Shown one piece after another: positions 25,686 to 35,588 of a stretch of 64,000 bases of DNA. Position numbers and translations under genes: made by a program. Source of the DNA: Bacteroidota bacterium. GTDB taxonomy: Bacteria; Bacteroidota; Bacteroidia; Sphingobacteriales; Sphingobacteriaceae. The notes under the pieces were generated by a model. That model was not told where the DNA came from. It did not search any database and worked only from the letters and a program-made list of their open reading frames with translations. Within the stretch, counting starts at the first letter, position 1. Every line of letters begins with the position of its first letter. The stretch spans positions 62,001 through 126,000 of the forward strand of contig JAMFRP010000011.1 of the NCBI GenBank assembly GCA_026224775.1, read 5' to 3'.

Positions 25686-28649
25686 ATGTTTAATAATTGT
25701 ACTTTTCTTCTCAAATCGGGAGTGTTACTTCTGATTGCTATGGTGTTTTGCTCCGGTAGTTTTGCCCAGTCAAACATTGTTTATCTTAACAGCTCAACGG
25801 ATCATCATTGGAAAATTAGACCGCAAGCAGACGTTACCAGTAAAGATGATATTAATGCCGCGGGTTATAATGCGAGCGATTGGGTGGAAGCCATAGTTCC
25901 AGGAACCACCTTTTCATCCTATGTTGCAGCCGGTCTTGAAAAAGACCCGAATTTTGGCGATAATATTTATCAGGTCGACCGGAAGAAATATGACCGTAGT
26001 TTTTGGTACCGTACCGTGTTTAGAATTCCAGCGGACTATTCGAAGAGAAATATCTGGTTGAACTTTAAAGGCGTTAACCGCAAAGCGGACATCTACCTTA
26101 ATGGAAAGATGCTGGGCTCTCTCGATGGTTTCATGGAGCGTGGAGCTTTTAATATCAGCGAGCTGGTAAAAGGAAATGCTGAAAATGTTCTTTCTGTACT
26201 CATATCTATACCAATGCAGCCCCTGGCAAATGTCGGCAGTCCCAATTATGTGTCCAGTGCAGGCTGGGATTGGATGCCGTATGTACCGGGGCTTAATTCA
26301 GGAATAACCGATAACGTTTACCTGAGCAATACCGGCGACGTGATTTTGCAGGATCCATGGATCAGGGCAAGCCTGCCAACCAATGCGAGGGCTGACCTGT
26401 CCATTGCAATGGAGCTTAAAAATAATTCTTCAATCCAGCAAACGGCCATCGTTAAAGGGCTGATCTCACCAGGCAATATCGAGTTTTCCCAGCGGGTAAA
26501 CGTTGGGGCGAAGGGGCAAGTAATTTTAAAGCTTGATAAGAAAACCTTTTCGCAACTAATGATTAATAGCCCGAAACTGTGGTGGCCTAATGGGTATGGT
26601 GATCCTAACCTTTACAATTGTAAGCTTAGCGTTGTTGTGGATAATGAAGTTTCTGATGTCCAAAATATAAAGTTCGGTATCAAACGGTACAGTTATGACA
26701 CTACGGGCAATGTGCTTCACATTGCTATTAACGGAACGCCGATCTTTATTAAGGGTGGTGATTGGGGTATGTCAGAATACATGCTCCGTTGCCGAGGTGC
26801 ACAATACGACACCAAAGTCCGGCTGCATAAAGAAATGAATTTCAATATGATCCGTAACTGGATAGGATCAACCACTGACGAGGAATTTTATGACGCCTGT
26901 GATAAATATGGCATCATGGTATGGGATGAATTCTGGTTGAACTCTAATCCAAATTTGCCAGCAGATATCAACACCTTTAACGTCAATGCGATTGAAAAGA
27001 TCAAGCGTTTCAGAAACCATGCTTCAATAGCTGTATGGTGTGCTGATAATGAAGGCTGGCCGGAACCCCCATTAAGCAATTGGCTTAAAGAAGACATACG
27101 TGTTTTTGATAGTGGCGACAGGTATTATCAGGCCAACTCACATGCCGATGATCTAACCGGCAGCGGACCATGGGCAGCGAGAGATCCGAGATATTATTTT
27201 ACACCATATCCTACAGGTTCTGGTGGCAATAAAGGATGGGGTTTGCGTACGGAATTAGGAACGGCGGTATTTGTAAATTTTGAAAGTTTTAAAAAGTTTA
27301 TGCCACAAGACAAGTGGTGGCCGCGTAATGAAGTTTGGAACCAGCATTTTTTTGGCCCAAGCGCTTTTAATGCCGGACCTGATCAATATGACCAGATGAT
27401 CAGCATAGGCTACGGTAAACCCACAGGCATTGAAGATTATTGTCGCAAGGCGCAATTCGTGAATATCGAAAGTAATAAAGCCATGTATGAGGGCTGGTTG
27501 GACCATATGGGTGAAGATGCATCGGGTATTATGACATGGATGAGTCAATCAGCCTACCCATCTATGGTTTGGCAAACGTATGATTATTATTACGATCTTA
27601 CCGGTGCATATTTTGGTGCCAAGAAAGCCTGCGAACCGATTCACATTCAATGGAACCCGGTCACAAACGCGATAAAGGTGATTAATACGACCCGCACCGA
27701 TGTGCCCGATCTAACTGCTACCGCCGAAGTATATAATCTGGATGGCCGTATCGTAAAATCATACACTAAATCAGTTCAGCTGACTTCATCATCGAATAGT
27801 GCGACTGAAGTGTTTAAACTTGATTTTAACGTTGATCAATTCGACCTGGCAAAAGGGAAGAAGATATTTGCGTCATCATCGCCCGACAATGACCCGGCAT
27901 ACGCCAATGATGGTAACAGTAATACGCGCTGGGCAAGTAAGTCTGATGACGATGAATGGCTATGTGTTGATCTGGGAAAGGACGAGGTGATTAGCGGCGT
28001 TGGTCTTAACTGGGAGGATGCCTATGGAAAGACCTATAAAATAGAGATATCTGATGATAACTCCCATTGGAAGACAGTTTACCAGACGGATGAGGGACAG
28101 CCGGGTTGGCAAAAAGCCTTTTTTCCGGAGGTGACTACAAGGTATGTTCGGATGCGCGGCATTGAGCGTGGCAGTTGGTTTGGTTATTCATTGTATGATT
28201 TTGAAATCTACCAGGGTGATGTGGCAACTCCCGGACTTACCAATGTTCATTTTATCAAATTAAAGCTAACTGACAAGAGCAGCAGAATAGTTTCTGATAA
28301 TTTTTACTGGCGAGGCAACAAACGCAAAGATTACTCCGCCCTCAATACTTTGCAGAAAGTTGATCTGAAGCTAAATTATCAGGTAAAGAAAATCGATGGA
28401 AAAACATTCATTGTCGCAAGCATTATCAATCCTGCATCTTCAAAATCGGCAGCATTTGGCATCAGGTTGATGCTGACCAAAGCGTCTACAGGTGAGCAAA
28501 TACTCCCGGCAATTATGAGTGATAATTATTTCTCCTTAATGAATGGGGAAACCAAAGAAGTGAAGATCGAGTTTGATACGGATTTATTAAATAAAAATGA
28601 TTCGATCAAGCTAACCGCAGATCCTTTTAATAACCACGTAACAAAATAA
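25686..28649 (+). CDS. Glycoside hydrolase family 2 with F5/8 type C (CBM32-like) domain
   Basis: A 987-residue exported enzyme. Signal peptide ~1-28; jelly-roll sugar-binding domain ~35-215; Ig-like domain ~220-325; TIM barrel ~330-640. The acid/base Glu is E456 (WCADNEGWPEP) and the nucleophile candidate E523 (LRTELG). The WCADNEG pattern and the C-terminal layout match the exo-beta-glucosaminidase/beta-mannosidase branch of GH2. An F5/8 type C module (~720-843, AKGKKIFASSSPDND ... YSLYDFEIYQ) interrupts the C-terminal Ig-like domain, whose sequence resumes at LTNVHFIKLKLTD. First gene of the GH2, GH43, GH3, GH36 series; no upstream susCD. Confidence 0.9.
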   Translation: MFNNCTFLLKSGVLLLIAMVFCSGSFAQSNIVYLNSSTDHHWKIRPQADVTSKDDINAAGYNASDWVEAIVPGTTFSSYVAAGLEKDPNFGDNIYQVDRKKYDRSFWYRTVFRIPADYSKRNIWLNFKGVNRKADIYLNGKMLGSLDGFMERGAFNISELVKGNAENVLSVLISIPMQPLANVGSPNYVSSAGWDWMPYVPGLNSGITDNVYLSNTGDVILQDPWIRASLPTNARADLSIAMELKNNSSIQQTAIVKGLISPGNIEFSQRVNVGAKGQVILKLDKKTFSQLMINSPKLWWPNGYGDPNLYNCKLSVVVDNEVSDVQNIKFGIKRYSYDTTGNVLHIAINGTPIFIKGGDWGMSEYMLRCRGAQYDTKVRLHKEMNFNMIRNWIGSTTDEEFYDACDKYGIMVWDEFWLNSNPNLPADINTFNVNAIEKIKRFRNHASIAVWCADNEGWPEPPLSNWLKEDIRVFDSGDRYYQANSHADDLTGSGPWAARDPRYYFTPYPTGSGGNKGWGLRTELGTAVFVNFESFKKFMPQDKWWPRNEVWNQHFFGPSAFNAGPDQYDQMISIGYGKPTGIEDYCRKAQFVNIESNKAMYEGWLDHMGEDASGIMTWMSQSAYPSMVWQTYDYYYDLTGAYFGAKKACEPIHIQWNPVTNAIKVINTTRTDVPDLTATAEVYNLDGRIVKSYTKSVQLTSSSNSATEVFKLDFNVDQFDLAKGKKIFASSSPDNDPAYANDGNSNTRWASKSDDDEWLCVDLGKDEVISGVGLNWEDAYGKTYKIEISDDNSHWKTVYQTDEGQPGWQKAFFPEVTTRYVRMRGIERGSWFGYSLYDFEIYQGDVATPGLTNVHFIKLKLTDKSSRIVSDNFYWRGNKRKDYSALNTLQKVDLKLNYQVKKIDGKTFIVASIINPASSKSAAFGIRLMLTKASTGEQILPAIMSDNYFSLMNGETKEVKIEFDTDLLNKNDSIKLTADPFNNHVTK

Positions 28650-28679
28650 GACTATCAAATCGCTTGAAATAATGAGATA

Positions 28680-30284
28680 ATGACTAAGAGAGGTTATGGT
28701 TTTCGCTTTATTGTCGTGCTGCTTTCATTGCTGCTGACGTCTGCTATTAATCAGTCTTATGGCCAGGGTAGCCAAGGTCGAAAGATCGGAACGTGGGGTG
28801 ATCAGGGGAATGGGTTCTATAAGAATCCTATACTGGATGCTGATTATTCTGACCCCGATGTAATACGTGTGGGGGACAGTTTTTATATGGTTTGTTCTGA
28901 TTTTCATTTTATGGGGATGCCTGTTTTAAAATCAACAGACCTGGTCAACTGGACAATCATTAGCCATGTATACCACCGCCTTGATATTAATGATAAATAT
29001 AATACCATGGAAAAATATGGTAGCGGGAGTTGGGCTCCTTCCATTCGTTTTCACAATGGACTCTTTTACGTCTATTTCTGCACGCCGGATGAAGGTCTAT
29101 ATATGAGTACAGCTACCGACCCGGCAGGTAAATGGTCACTCCTGACAGAGGTCAAGCGAACGGGTGGCTGGGAGGACCCATGTCCGTTTTGGGATGAAGA
29201 CGGTCGGGCCTATTTAGGTCACAGTTGCTTAGGTGCAGGTCCCATTATCGTGCATAAAATGAGTAGCGATGGCAAGCGTCTGCTGGATTCCGGTAGAACG
29301 GTTTATAACGGGCCGGTTGCAGAAGGTACGAAATTCTATAAACGTAATGGTTTCTATTACCTGGTTATACCAGAAGGCGGTGTAGGGACAGGATATGAAA
29401 CGGCCCTGCGGTCCAAAAATATTTATGGACCTTACGAGCGTAAGGTAGTCCTGGAGCAAGGAAAAACGCCCATAAACGGCCCGCACCAGGGCGCTTTAAT
29501 AGAATTGAAGTCTGGCGAAACTTGGTTCATTCACTTTCAGGATGCCGGCGCCATAGGTAGAATATGTCATTTAGAACCAGTTAAATGGGTAAATGACTGG
29601 CCCCTGATCGGCATTGACAACGATAATAATGGCATCGGCGAACCCGTCGGCGCATGGCCCAAACCAAAGATTGCAGGTCTTAAGTCATTATCTGCCCCGC
29701 AAACTAGTGATGAATTTAATGACACCAAGCCGGAACTGCAATGGCAATGGAATCACAACCCTAATGACAGCAAATGGTCACTTTCCAGCCCCAAAGGATA
29801 TTTATCACTTATGGCTATGCAGGCTATAGATAACAAACATGCCAGAAATACCATTACCCAAAAACTTATGGGGACCTACGGTATTATCACTACCCTGCTA
29901 AAAGCTGATGAGATGGCTGTAGGGCAAAAAGCTGGGCTATGTTTGTTAGGTCAGAATATTCAGGAGATCGGCCTTTTTAAATCGGATAATTCTTTAAATG
30001 TTTTTGCTAATAACAATGGCAAAATTTCCATAGGTATGTCGGTTGGACAGAATCACATCTTTTTACGGGTGATTGCTGATTTGAATACCAGCCATACGGT
30101 GATGCAGTATAGTCTGGACGGCATCACTTATAAGCAGTTGGGAGATGTATGTGTCTTATCAGCCTATAATTATTGGAAAGCGGTACGGCCGGGCCTGTTT
30201 TCTTATAACATTAAACAAGAATCTGGCACGGCCTTATTTGATTGGTTTCATTATCAGTACGATGGACCTTTAGGAGGATTGTAA
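28680..30284 (+). CDS. Glycoside hydrolase family 43 enzyme
   Basis: A 534-residue exported GH43 enzyme with a signal peptide (VVLLSLLLTSAINQSYG). The five-bladed propeller starts at NPILDADYSDPDVIRVGDSFYM, where an Asp in DADYSDPD is the base. The transition-state Asp is in WEDPCPFWDEDGRAYL, and the acid Glu in GPVAEGTKFYKRNGFYYL. The C-terminal ~190 residues (QTSDEFNDTKPELQWQW...) are the beta-sandwich seen in subfamily 12-type beta-xylosidases/alpha-arabinofuranosidases. It follows the GH2 gene by 30 bp and acts on arabinose or xylose side chains or ends, probably in the periplasm. Confidence 0.92.
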   Translation: MTKRGYGFRFIVVLLSLLLTSAINQSYGQGSQGRKIGTWGDQGNGFYKNPILDADYSDPDVIRVGDSFYMVCSDFHFMGMPVLKSTDLVNWTIISHVYHRLDINDKYNTMEKYGSGSWAPSIRFHNGLFYVYFCTPDEGLYMSTATDPAGKWSLLTEVKRTGGWEDPCPFWDEDGRAYLGHSCLGAGPIIVHKMSSDGKRLLDSGRTVYNGPVAEGTKFYKRNGFYYLVIPEGGVGTGYETALRSKNIYGPYERKVVLEQGKTPINGPHQGALIELKSGETWFIHFQDAGAIGRICHLEPVKWVNDWPLIGIDNDNNGIGEPVGAWPKPKIAGLKSLSAPQTSDEFNDTKPELQWQWNHNPNDSKWSLSSPKGYLSLMAMQAIDNKHARNTITQKLMGTYGIITTLLKADEMAVGQKAGLCLLGQNIQEIGLFKSDNSLNVFANNNGKISIGMSVGQNHIFLRVIADLNTSHTVMQYSLDGITYKQLGDVCVLSAYNYWKAVRPGLFSYNIKQESGTALFDWFHYQYDGPLGGL

Positions 30285-30337
30285 TGGCTTTACAATATCA
30301 TTTGATACTTATTATAAATATTAATTAACAATTCTAT

Positions 30338-32614
30338 ATGAAAAATTCTGTTTTAGGTGCAATATGCCTGCTTCTGATAGCCGCCAATGCTTTTGGAGCT
30401 CCCGGTAAAGATCCCGACAAGCCCATATACAAGGACAAAACGGCTACAGTCAATGACCGGGTAGAAGATCTGTTGAAAAGGATGACACTAAAGGAAAAAA
30501 TCGAACAGCTTGAAAACAGGGCATCCGGGAAAGCAGAGGATATTGATCGAATATTTAAAGGTGAGAGCTTTGGCTGTACCCATGAGATGAGCATGCCTGC
30601 AGCAGACTGTGCGGATATGTACCAAAAACTGCAAAATTATATGCTGACCAAAACACGCTTAGGTATTCCAATACTTACAGCAGCTGAGGGTATAGAAGGA
30701 ATACTGCAAAATGGATGTACCATTTTCCCGCAGGAACTGGCACAGGGGAGCACCTTTAATCCTGCGTTGATTCGCCGGATGACAGTAGCTGCGGGAGCTG
30801 AAGCAAACGTGATTGGTATACACCAGATCCTTTCACCGGTGCTAGATATTGCCCGGGAATTGCGCTGGGGGAGAGTGGAAGAAACCTATGGAGAGGATCC
30901 TTACCTGATCGCTGAAATGGGTATATCTTTTGTTAAAGGTTATCAGCAATACGATATTACCTGTACGCCTAAACACTTTATGGCCCATGGTTCACCTTCC
31001 GGCGGGTTAAACTGCGCGAATGTTAGCGGCGGCGAACGGGAATTAAGGAGTTTATATATGTATCCTTTTAAAAGAGTGATCGCCGAAGCGAATCCATGGT
31101 CATTGATGTCCTGTTATAGTTCTTACGATGGGGTGGCTATGACGGGTTCGCATTATTATATGACCGATATCCTGCGTGGGGAACTAGGCTTTAAAGGCTA
31201 TGTGTATTCTGATTGGGGATCTGTTGATAGGTTAGAAACCTTTCATCACGCAGTGGACTCCCAGGAAGACGCGGCAAAAATGGCGCTGACCGCCGGCGTT
31301 GACCTTGACGTTGACGGAGCCTACGAAACATTGGGGAAAATGGTGGAAAGCGGCAAATTAGATATAAAGTATATAGACATGGCCGTAAGGAGGGTGCTAA
31401 CAGTGAAATTTACACTTGGCCTGTTTGATCATCCTTATGGAGACCCGGGTAAAGTGGCTAAAGTGGTACACAGCGCCGCAAATGTCGCGATCTCAAAAGA
31501 AGTAGCCGATGAAAGCGCGGTCCTGTTAAAAAATGATAATCAGATTTTACCGCTAGATCTGTCAAAATATAAATCTATAGCAGTAGTAGGACCTAACAGT
31601 GATCAAACAATTTTCGGTGATTATTCATGGACGACCCGTGACACCAAAGTAGGAGTAACCCTACTCCAGGGGCTTCAGCAAGTTGTGGGCAATAAGATTT
31701 TATTGCGGCATGCGCAAGGTTGTGACTGGTGGAGCCAGGATAAATCGGGTATTGATGAAGCTGTTAAAGCAGTTGAAGCCAGCGATATTGCTATCGTCGC
31801 TATCGGAACACGCAGTACTTTTTTGGGCAGAAGCCCCAAATATTCGACAGCTGGTGAAGGGTTTGATCTTTCATCATTGGATTTACCGGGTGTTCAGCTG
31901 GACTTACTAAAGGCGATTAAAGCGACAGGCAAGCCAATGATCGTCGTGTTTATAGCTGGTAAACCCCTAGCTATGCCCTGGGTAAAAGAAAATGCCAACG
32001 CGGTGCTGGTGCAGTGGTACGGCGGAGAAAAACAGGGGCGTACTTTGGCTGATATTTTAACCGGCGCTGTAAATCCTTCGGGGCGGTTGAATATTTCTTT
32101 TCCCAGAAGTACGGGAACTACGCCCTGTTATTACAATCATTTTATAATCGACCGAAATGAGCCTTTCGATAGCCCCGGTAGCCCTGAGGACCCTAAAGGA
32201 CATTATATTTTTGATTCACCCGATGCACTATGGAATTTTGGTTATGGTTTAAGTTATACCAATTTTAATTATTTAAAGTGTGCTTTAACGGATTCTGTTT
32301 TAACCGAAAAAGATACTGTTAAAGTAGAAATTGAGGTGGCGAACACCGGCAAATATGACGGGAAAGAAGTTGTGCAATTGTATGTAAGGGATAAAGTAAG
32401 TTCTGTCGCAACCCCTGTACAACAACTTAAAGCCTTTAAAAAAGAATTGTTTAAAGCCGGTGAGCACAAAAAAATAACACTTGAGGTACCGGTATCAGAA
32501 CTTGGCTTATATAACGAAAAGATGGAGTACGTGGTAGAACCGGGGGAATTTGATATCCAGATTGGGAGCGCCTCCGATCACATCTATTTTCATAAGACTC
32601 TTACTGTAAAGTAA
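30338..32614 (+). CDS. Glycoside hydrolase family 3 beta-glycosidase
   Basis: A 758-residue exported enzyme (signal VLGAICLLLIAANAFGA). The N-terminal barrel has KHFMAHG and the nucleophile D292 in YVYSDWGSV. The (alpha/beta)6 sandwich carries ESAVLLKNDNQILPL, and the C-terminal fibronectin type III-like domain has VQLYVRDKVSSV. The length and pattern are those of beta-glucosidase/beta-xylosidase subfamilies of GH3. It releases terminal non-reducing beta-linked sugars. It is 53 bp downstream of the GH43 gene in the same direction. Confidence 0.92.
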   Translation: MKNSVLGAICLLLIAANAFGAPGKDPDKPIYKDKTATVNDRVEDLLKRMTLKEKIEQLENRASGKAEDIDRIFKGESFGCTHEMSMPAADCADMYQKLQNYMLTKTRLGIPILTAAEGIEGILQNGCTIFPQELAQGSTFNPALIRRMTVAAGAEANVIGIHQILSPVLDIARELRWGRVEETYGEDPYLIAEMGISFVKGYQQYDITCTPKHFMAHGSPSGGLNCANVSGGERELRSLYMYPFKRVIAEANPWSLMSCYSSYDGVAMTGSHYYMTDILRGELGFKGYVYSDWGSVDRLETFHHAVDSQEDAAKMALTAGVDLDVDGAYETLGKMVESGKLDIKYIDMAVRRVLTVKFTLGLFDHPYGDPGKVAKVVHSAANVAISKEVADESAVLLKNDNQILPLDLSKYKSIAVVGPNSDQTIFGDYSWTTRDTKVGVTLLQGLQQVVGNKILLRHAQGCDWWSQDKSGIDEAVKAVEASDIAIVAIGTRSTFLGRSPKYSTAGEGFDLSSLDLPGVQLDLLKAIKATGKPMIVVFIAGKPLAMPWVKENANAVLVQWYGGEKQGRTLADILTGAVNPSGRLNISFPRSTGTTPCYYNHFIIDRNEPFDSPGSPEDPKGHYIFDSPDALWNFGYGLSYTNFNYLKCALTDSVLTEKDTVKVEIEVANTGKYDGKEVVQLYVRDKVSSVATPVQQLKAFKKELFKAGEHKKITLEVPVSELGLYNEKMEYVVEPGEFDIQIGSASDHIYFHKTLTVK

Positions 32615-32655
32615 ACACTAAATACTTCATTGTCAAAATATTAATAATTAAAAAA

Positions 32656-34860
32656 TTGAAAAAAATATATAACCAAAAACAGTTATCAGCTTGCCTGATA
32701 TTGGTAAGTACATTGTTTCTGGCTGTTACAAGTTCTGCGCAAATGGTGACCATTCCTATTGAAACGAAACATAACGCCTTGGTGTTGCAAACGGATAAAG
32801 ATAAAAATTTGAAGATGGTTTATTTCGGTGCCCGGCTTTCTGATCCGGCGGAATATAGCCGGATCCCCAAAATGTATAGCCAAAGTAATGATTCAGGGGT
32901 TTTGGATGATGCCTATACGCCTTCAGGTTCCGCTAATCTTGCTGAACCTGCCATAACTGTAACCCACGCGGATGGTAATAAATCATTAAACCTGGTTTAT
33001 GTGAGCCACACGATAACTAAAATTGATGATAATATATCGCAATTAACTGTTATACTGAAAGATCCGGTATATGACTTCGAGGTAAAATTGTTTTACAAAA
33101 CTTATTATAAGGAGGATGTAACTGAGCAATGGTCAGTAATCAGGCACGGGGAGAAAGGAGAAGTGATACTCAATAAATTTGCCTCAGCTAACCTTTATTT
33201 AAAAGGAAACGGTTTTTGGCTTAAACAATATCATGGTAACTGGGCATCAGAAATGCAACCTGAAGAAGCTAGGCTTACACATGGCATTAAAACTATCGAT
33301 AGCAAACTGGGGACACGAGCCAATCTTTATGAGCCTTCCATGTTTATGGTATCAATGGATAAAGCTGCCGGAGAAGATGAAGGAAAAGTTTTATTTGGGG
33401 CGATGGAATGGTCGGGTAATTTTAAGATTGACCTGGAACTGGATCCTGCTAATAATTTAAGGTTGATTGCCGGTATGAATAACGCCGCGTCAGAATATCA
33501 CTTAAAACCCAATGAGGACTTTACGACTCCTGCATTTTTATATACCTACTCAGAACATGGAAAGGGCAATGCCAGCCGCCAACTGCAAAGCTGGGCCCGA
33601 AAGTATAAAATTGTAAACGGGGAAGGCCCGAGATATACATTGCTTAATAATTGGGAGTCGACCTATTTTGATTTTAATGAAGATAAGCTGGCAGAGTTAT
33701 TAAAAGATACCAAAAAACTCGGCGTAGATCTTTTTTTATTGGATGATGGCTGGTTTGGTAATAAATACCCACGTAATAGTGATAATGCAGGCTTGGGTGA
33801 TTGGCAAGAGAACCGACAGAAATTGCCGAATGGTATCAGTTCATTAATTAAAGAAGCCAAAGCTGATGGCGTAAAATTCGGAATATGGATCGAACCCGAA
33901 ATGGTGAACCCGGCAAGCAATCTATATCGCGAGCATCCTGATTGGGTGATTAAACAGCCCAACCGCCCTGAAAAATATTTCAGGAACCAGCTGGTACTCG
34001 ATCTGTCTAATCCCAAAGTGCAGGATTTTGTATTTAATATAGTGGATAGCTTGTTTATAAAAAATCCAGATCTGGCTTACATTAAATGGGATTGTAATGC
34101 AGTTATTTATAATGCCTATTCCGCATATTTAAAAAAGAATCAATCTAATCTGTATATAGATTATGATCGTGGATTGTATAAAGTGTTAGCACGTATTCGT
34201 GTTAAATATCCTAAGGTGCCTATGATGTTATGTTCTGGCGGCGGCGGTAGGGTCGACTACGGGGCACTACAATATTTTACCGAATACTGGCCAAGCGATA
34301 ACACCGAGCCGCTGGAAAGAATATTCATGCAATGGGAATATTCTTATTTCTTCCCCGCCATTACCAGCTCCAACCACGTTACCGACTGGGGTAAACAACC
34401 TATTAAGTTCAGGGTAGATGTAGCAATGATGGGCCGAATGGGATTTGATATTGTGGTAAGCAAACTAAGCAAGCAAGAACTTGATTTTTGCCATGAGGCA
34501 TTAAAGAATTATGACGAGTTGAAGGATGTAATCTGGCATGGCGATCAATATCGTTTGTTAAGCCCCTGGGATAATGACGCTGCGTCATTAATGTATATAA
34601 ACAGCGATCATTCCAAGGGTGTAATGTTTAATTACCTGGTTAATAATAGATACGGTGCCGGCACGAAACTGCCTATCCGTTTAAAAGGCCTTGATCCGGA
34701 GAAGACATACCAGGTTAAGGAAATCAACCTTAGTTCTGGGACAAATCCTGCAGTAAATACTGAAACGCTAACCGGCAATTTTTTAATGACAGTTGGTATC
34801 AATCCTAATGTAAACGAATATCATACGAGTGTTGTGCTGGAATTGCACGCTGTGAAATAA
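32656..34860 (+). CDS. GH36 alpha-galactosidase
   Basis: A 734-residue exported alpha-galactosidase. The start must be TTG at 32656: it is the only start that keeps the signal peptide (LSACLILVSTLFLAVTSSAQ); the first in-frame ATG lies inside the mature protein. Beta-supersandwich N-terminus, TIM barrel with DDGWFG, FGIWIEPEMV, nucleophile D479 in IKWDCN, SGGGGRVDYG, and acid/base D548 in WPSDNTEP. It removes alpha-1,6-linked galactose from oligosaccharides or galactomannan side chains. It is 41 bp after the GH3 gene. Confidence 0.92.
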   Translation: MKKIYNQKQLSACLILVSTLFLAVTSSAQMVTIPIETKHNALVLQTDKDKNLKMVYFGARLSDPAEYSRIPKMYSQSNDSGVLDDAYTPSGSANLAEPAITVTHADGNKSLNLVYVSHTITKIDDNISQLTVILKDPVYDFEVKLFYKTYYKEDVTEQWSVIRHGEKGEVILNKFASANLYLKGNGFWLKQYHGNWASEMQPEEARLTHGIKTIDSKLGTRANLYEPSMFMVSMDKAAGEDEGKVLFGAMEWSGNFKIDLELDPANNLRLIAGMNNAASEYHLKPNEDFTTPAFLYTYSEHGKGNASRQLQSWARKYKIVNGEGPRYTLLNNWESTYFDFNEDKLAELLKDTKKLGVDLFLLDDGWFGNKYPRNSDNAGLGDWQENRQKLPNGISSLIKEAKADGVKFGIWIEPEMVNPASNLYREHPDWVIKQPNRPEKYFRNQLVLDLSNPKVQDFVFNIVDSLFIKNPDLAYIKWDCNAVIYNAYSAYLKKNQSNLYIDYDRGLYKVLARIRVKYPKVPMMLCSGGGGRVDYGALQYFTEYWPSDNTEPLERIFMQWEYSYFFPAITSSNHVTDWGKQPIKFRVDVAMMGRMGFDIVVSKLSKQELDFCHEALKNYDELKDVIWHGDQYRLLSPWDNDAASLMYINSDHSKGVMFNYLVNNRYGAGTKLPIRLKGLDPEKTYQVKEINLSSGTNPAVNTETLTGNFLMTVGINPNVNEYHTSVVLELHAVK

Positions 34861-34910
34861 ACGCAATGCATACATGGAGGTCTTGTTTAATCAAATAAAT
34901 AACATATACG

Positions 34911-35588
34911 ATGATTTTAATTAAAGGTTCTTTCTTTCAGCTTTTAATAATAATGTTACTATTTGCTCTACCCTTAGCTGGCAATGCGGCAGGCAAGCCG
35001 TCTGGTTCTATTATCAGTATCCCCTACGATCATGGGAATCGCATCGTATACGATCTTCAATCTGGGATTTATAACGTATTTAGTGACGGGCAATTAAGGT
35101 TCTCTAACGTAAGGGCCGATTGTCAACTGAGTGGTAAAGATGTTTTATTTGCTAAAGCAATCTCCCGGACCATCCAACGGTCTGTGATTAATGATGGTTT
35201 TGGTAAAGGTGAAAAGTGCGTGATTACGATACGGTTTAAAGGACCGACAACGGTTGAACAGGTATTTTATACTTATCCGAACAGGTATTTTTTTCTGACG
35301 CAGCTTATTCTTATTGGCCAGCAGGTCAGTAGTAATTCAATGAAACCCTTTTTTGCCCATATCCCGGCTGTAGCAGGTGATGCCCGCAGTCTTTTTGTTC
35401 CGTTTGATAATGATACGTTTATCAGCTATAATGCGCAGCCTTTCAAATCGCCCTTTATTGGTACAAGCTCAGAGGTCGGGGTAAAAGCACCCAGAGTGAT
35501 TTTAAGTGAAGTAGCTCCAATGAAGTGTTCCGGGGAAATAGAAATTTTACAGCTTCAGCGAAGCATATACATAACCAGCAAAAAATAA
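34911..35588 (+). CDS. Truncated N-terminal part of an alpha-galactosidase-like protein
   Basis: A 225-residue frame with a signal peptide (LLIIMLLFALPLAGNA). It matches the N-terminal beta-sandwich of large Bacteroidota melibiase-like proteins (PYDHGNRIVYDLQSGIYNVF, TYPNRYFFLTQLIL, LFVPFDNDTFISYN). The catalytic barrel that should follow is absent: after SSEVG the sequence becomes KAPRVILSEV... and stops, and the last 34 bp overlap the convergent sigma gene. Probably a 3'-deleted gene whose remainder was lost when the sigma/FecR/SusCD block was joined here. Confidence 0.55.
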   Translation: MILIKGSFFQLLIIMLLFALPLAGNAAGKPSGSIISIPYDHGNRIVYDLQSGIYNVFSDGQLRFSNVRADCQLSGKDVLFAKAISRTIQRSVINDGFGKGEKCVITIRFKGPTTVEQVFYTYPNRYFFLTQLILIGQQVSSNSMKPFFAHIPAVAGDARSLFVPFDNDTFISYNAQPFKSPFIGTSSEVGVKAPRVILSEVAPMKCSGEIEILQLQRSIYITSKK

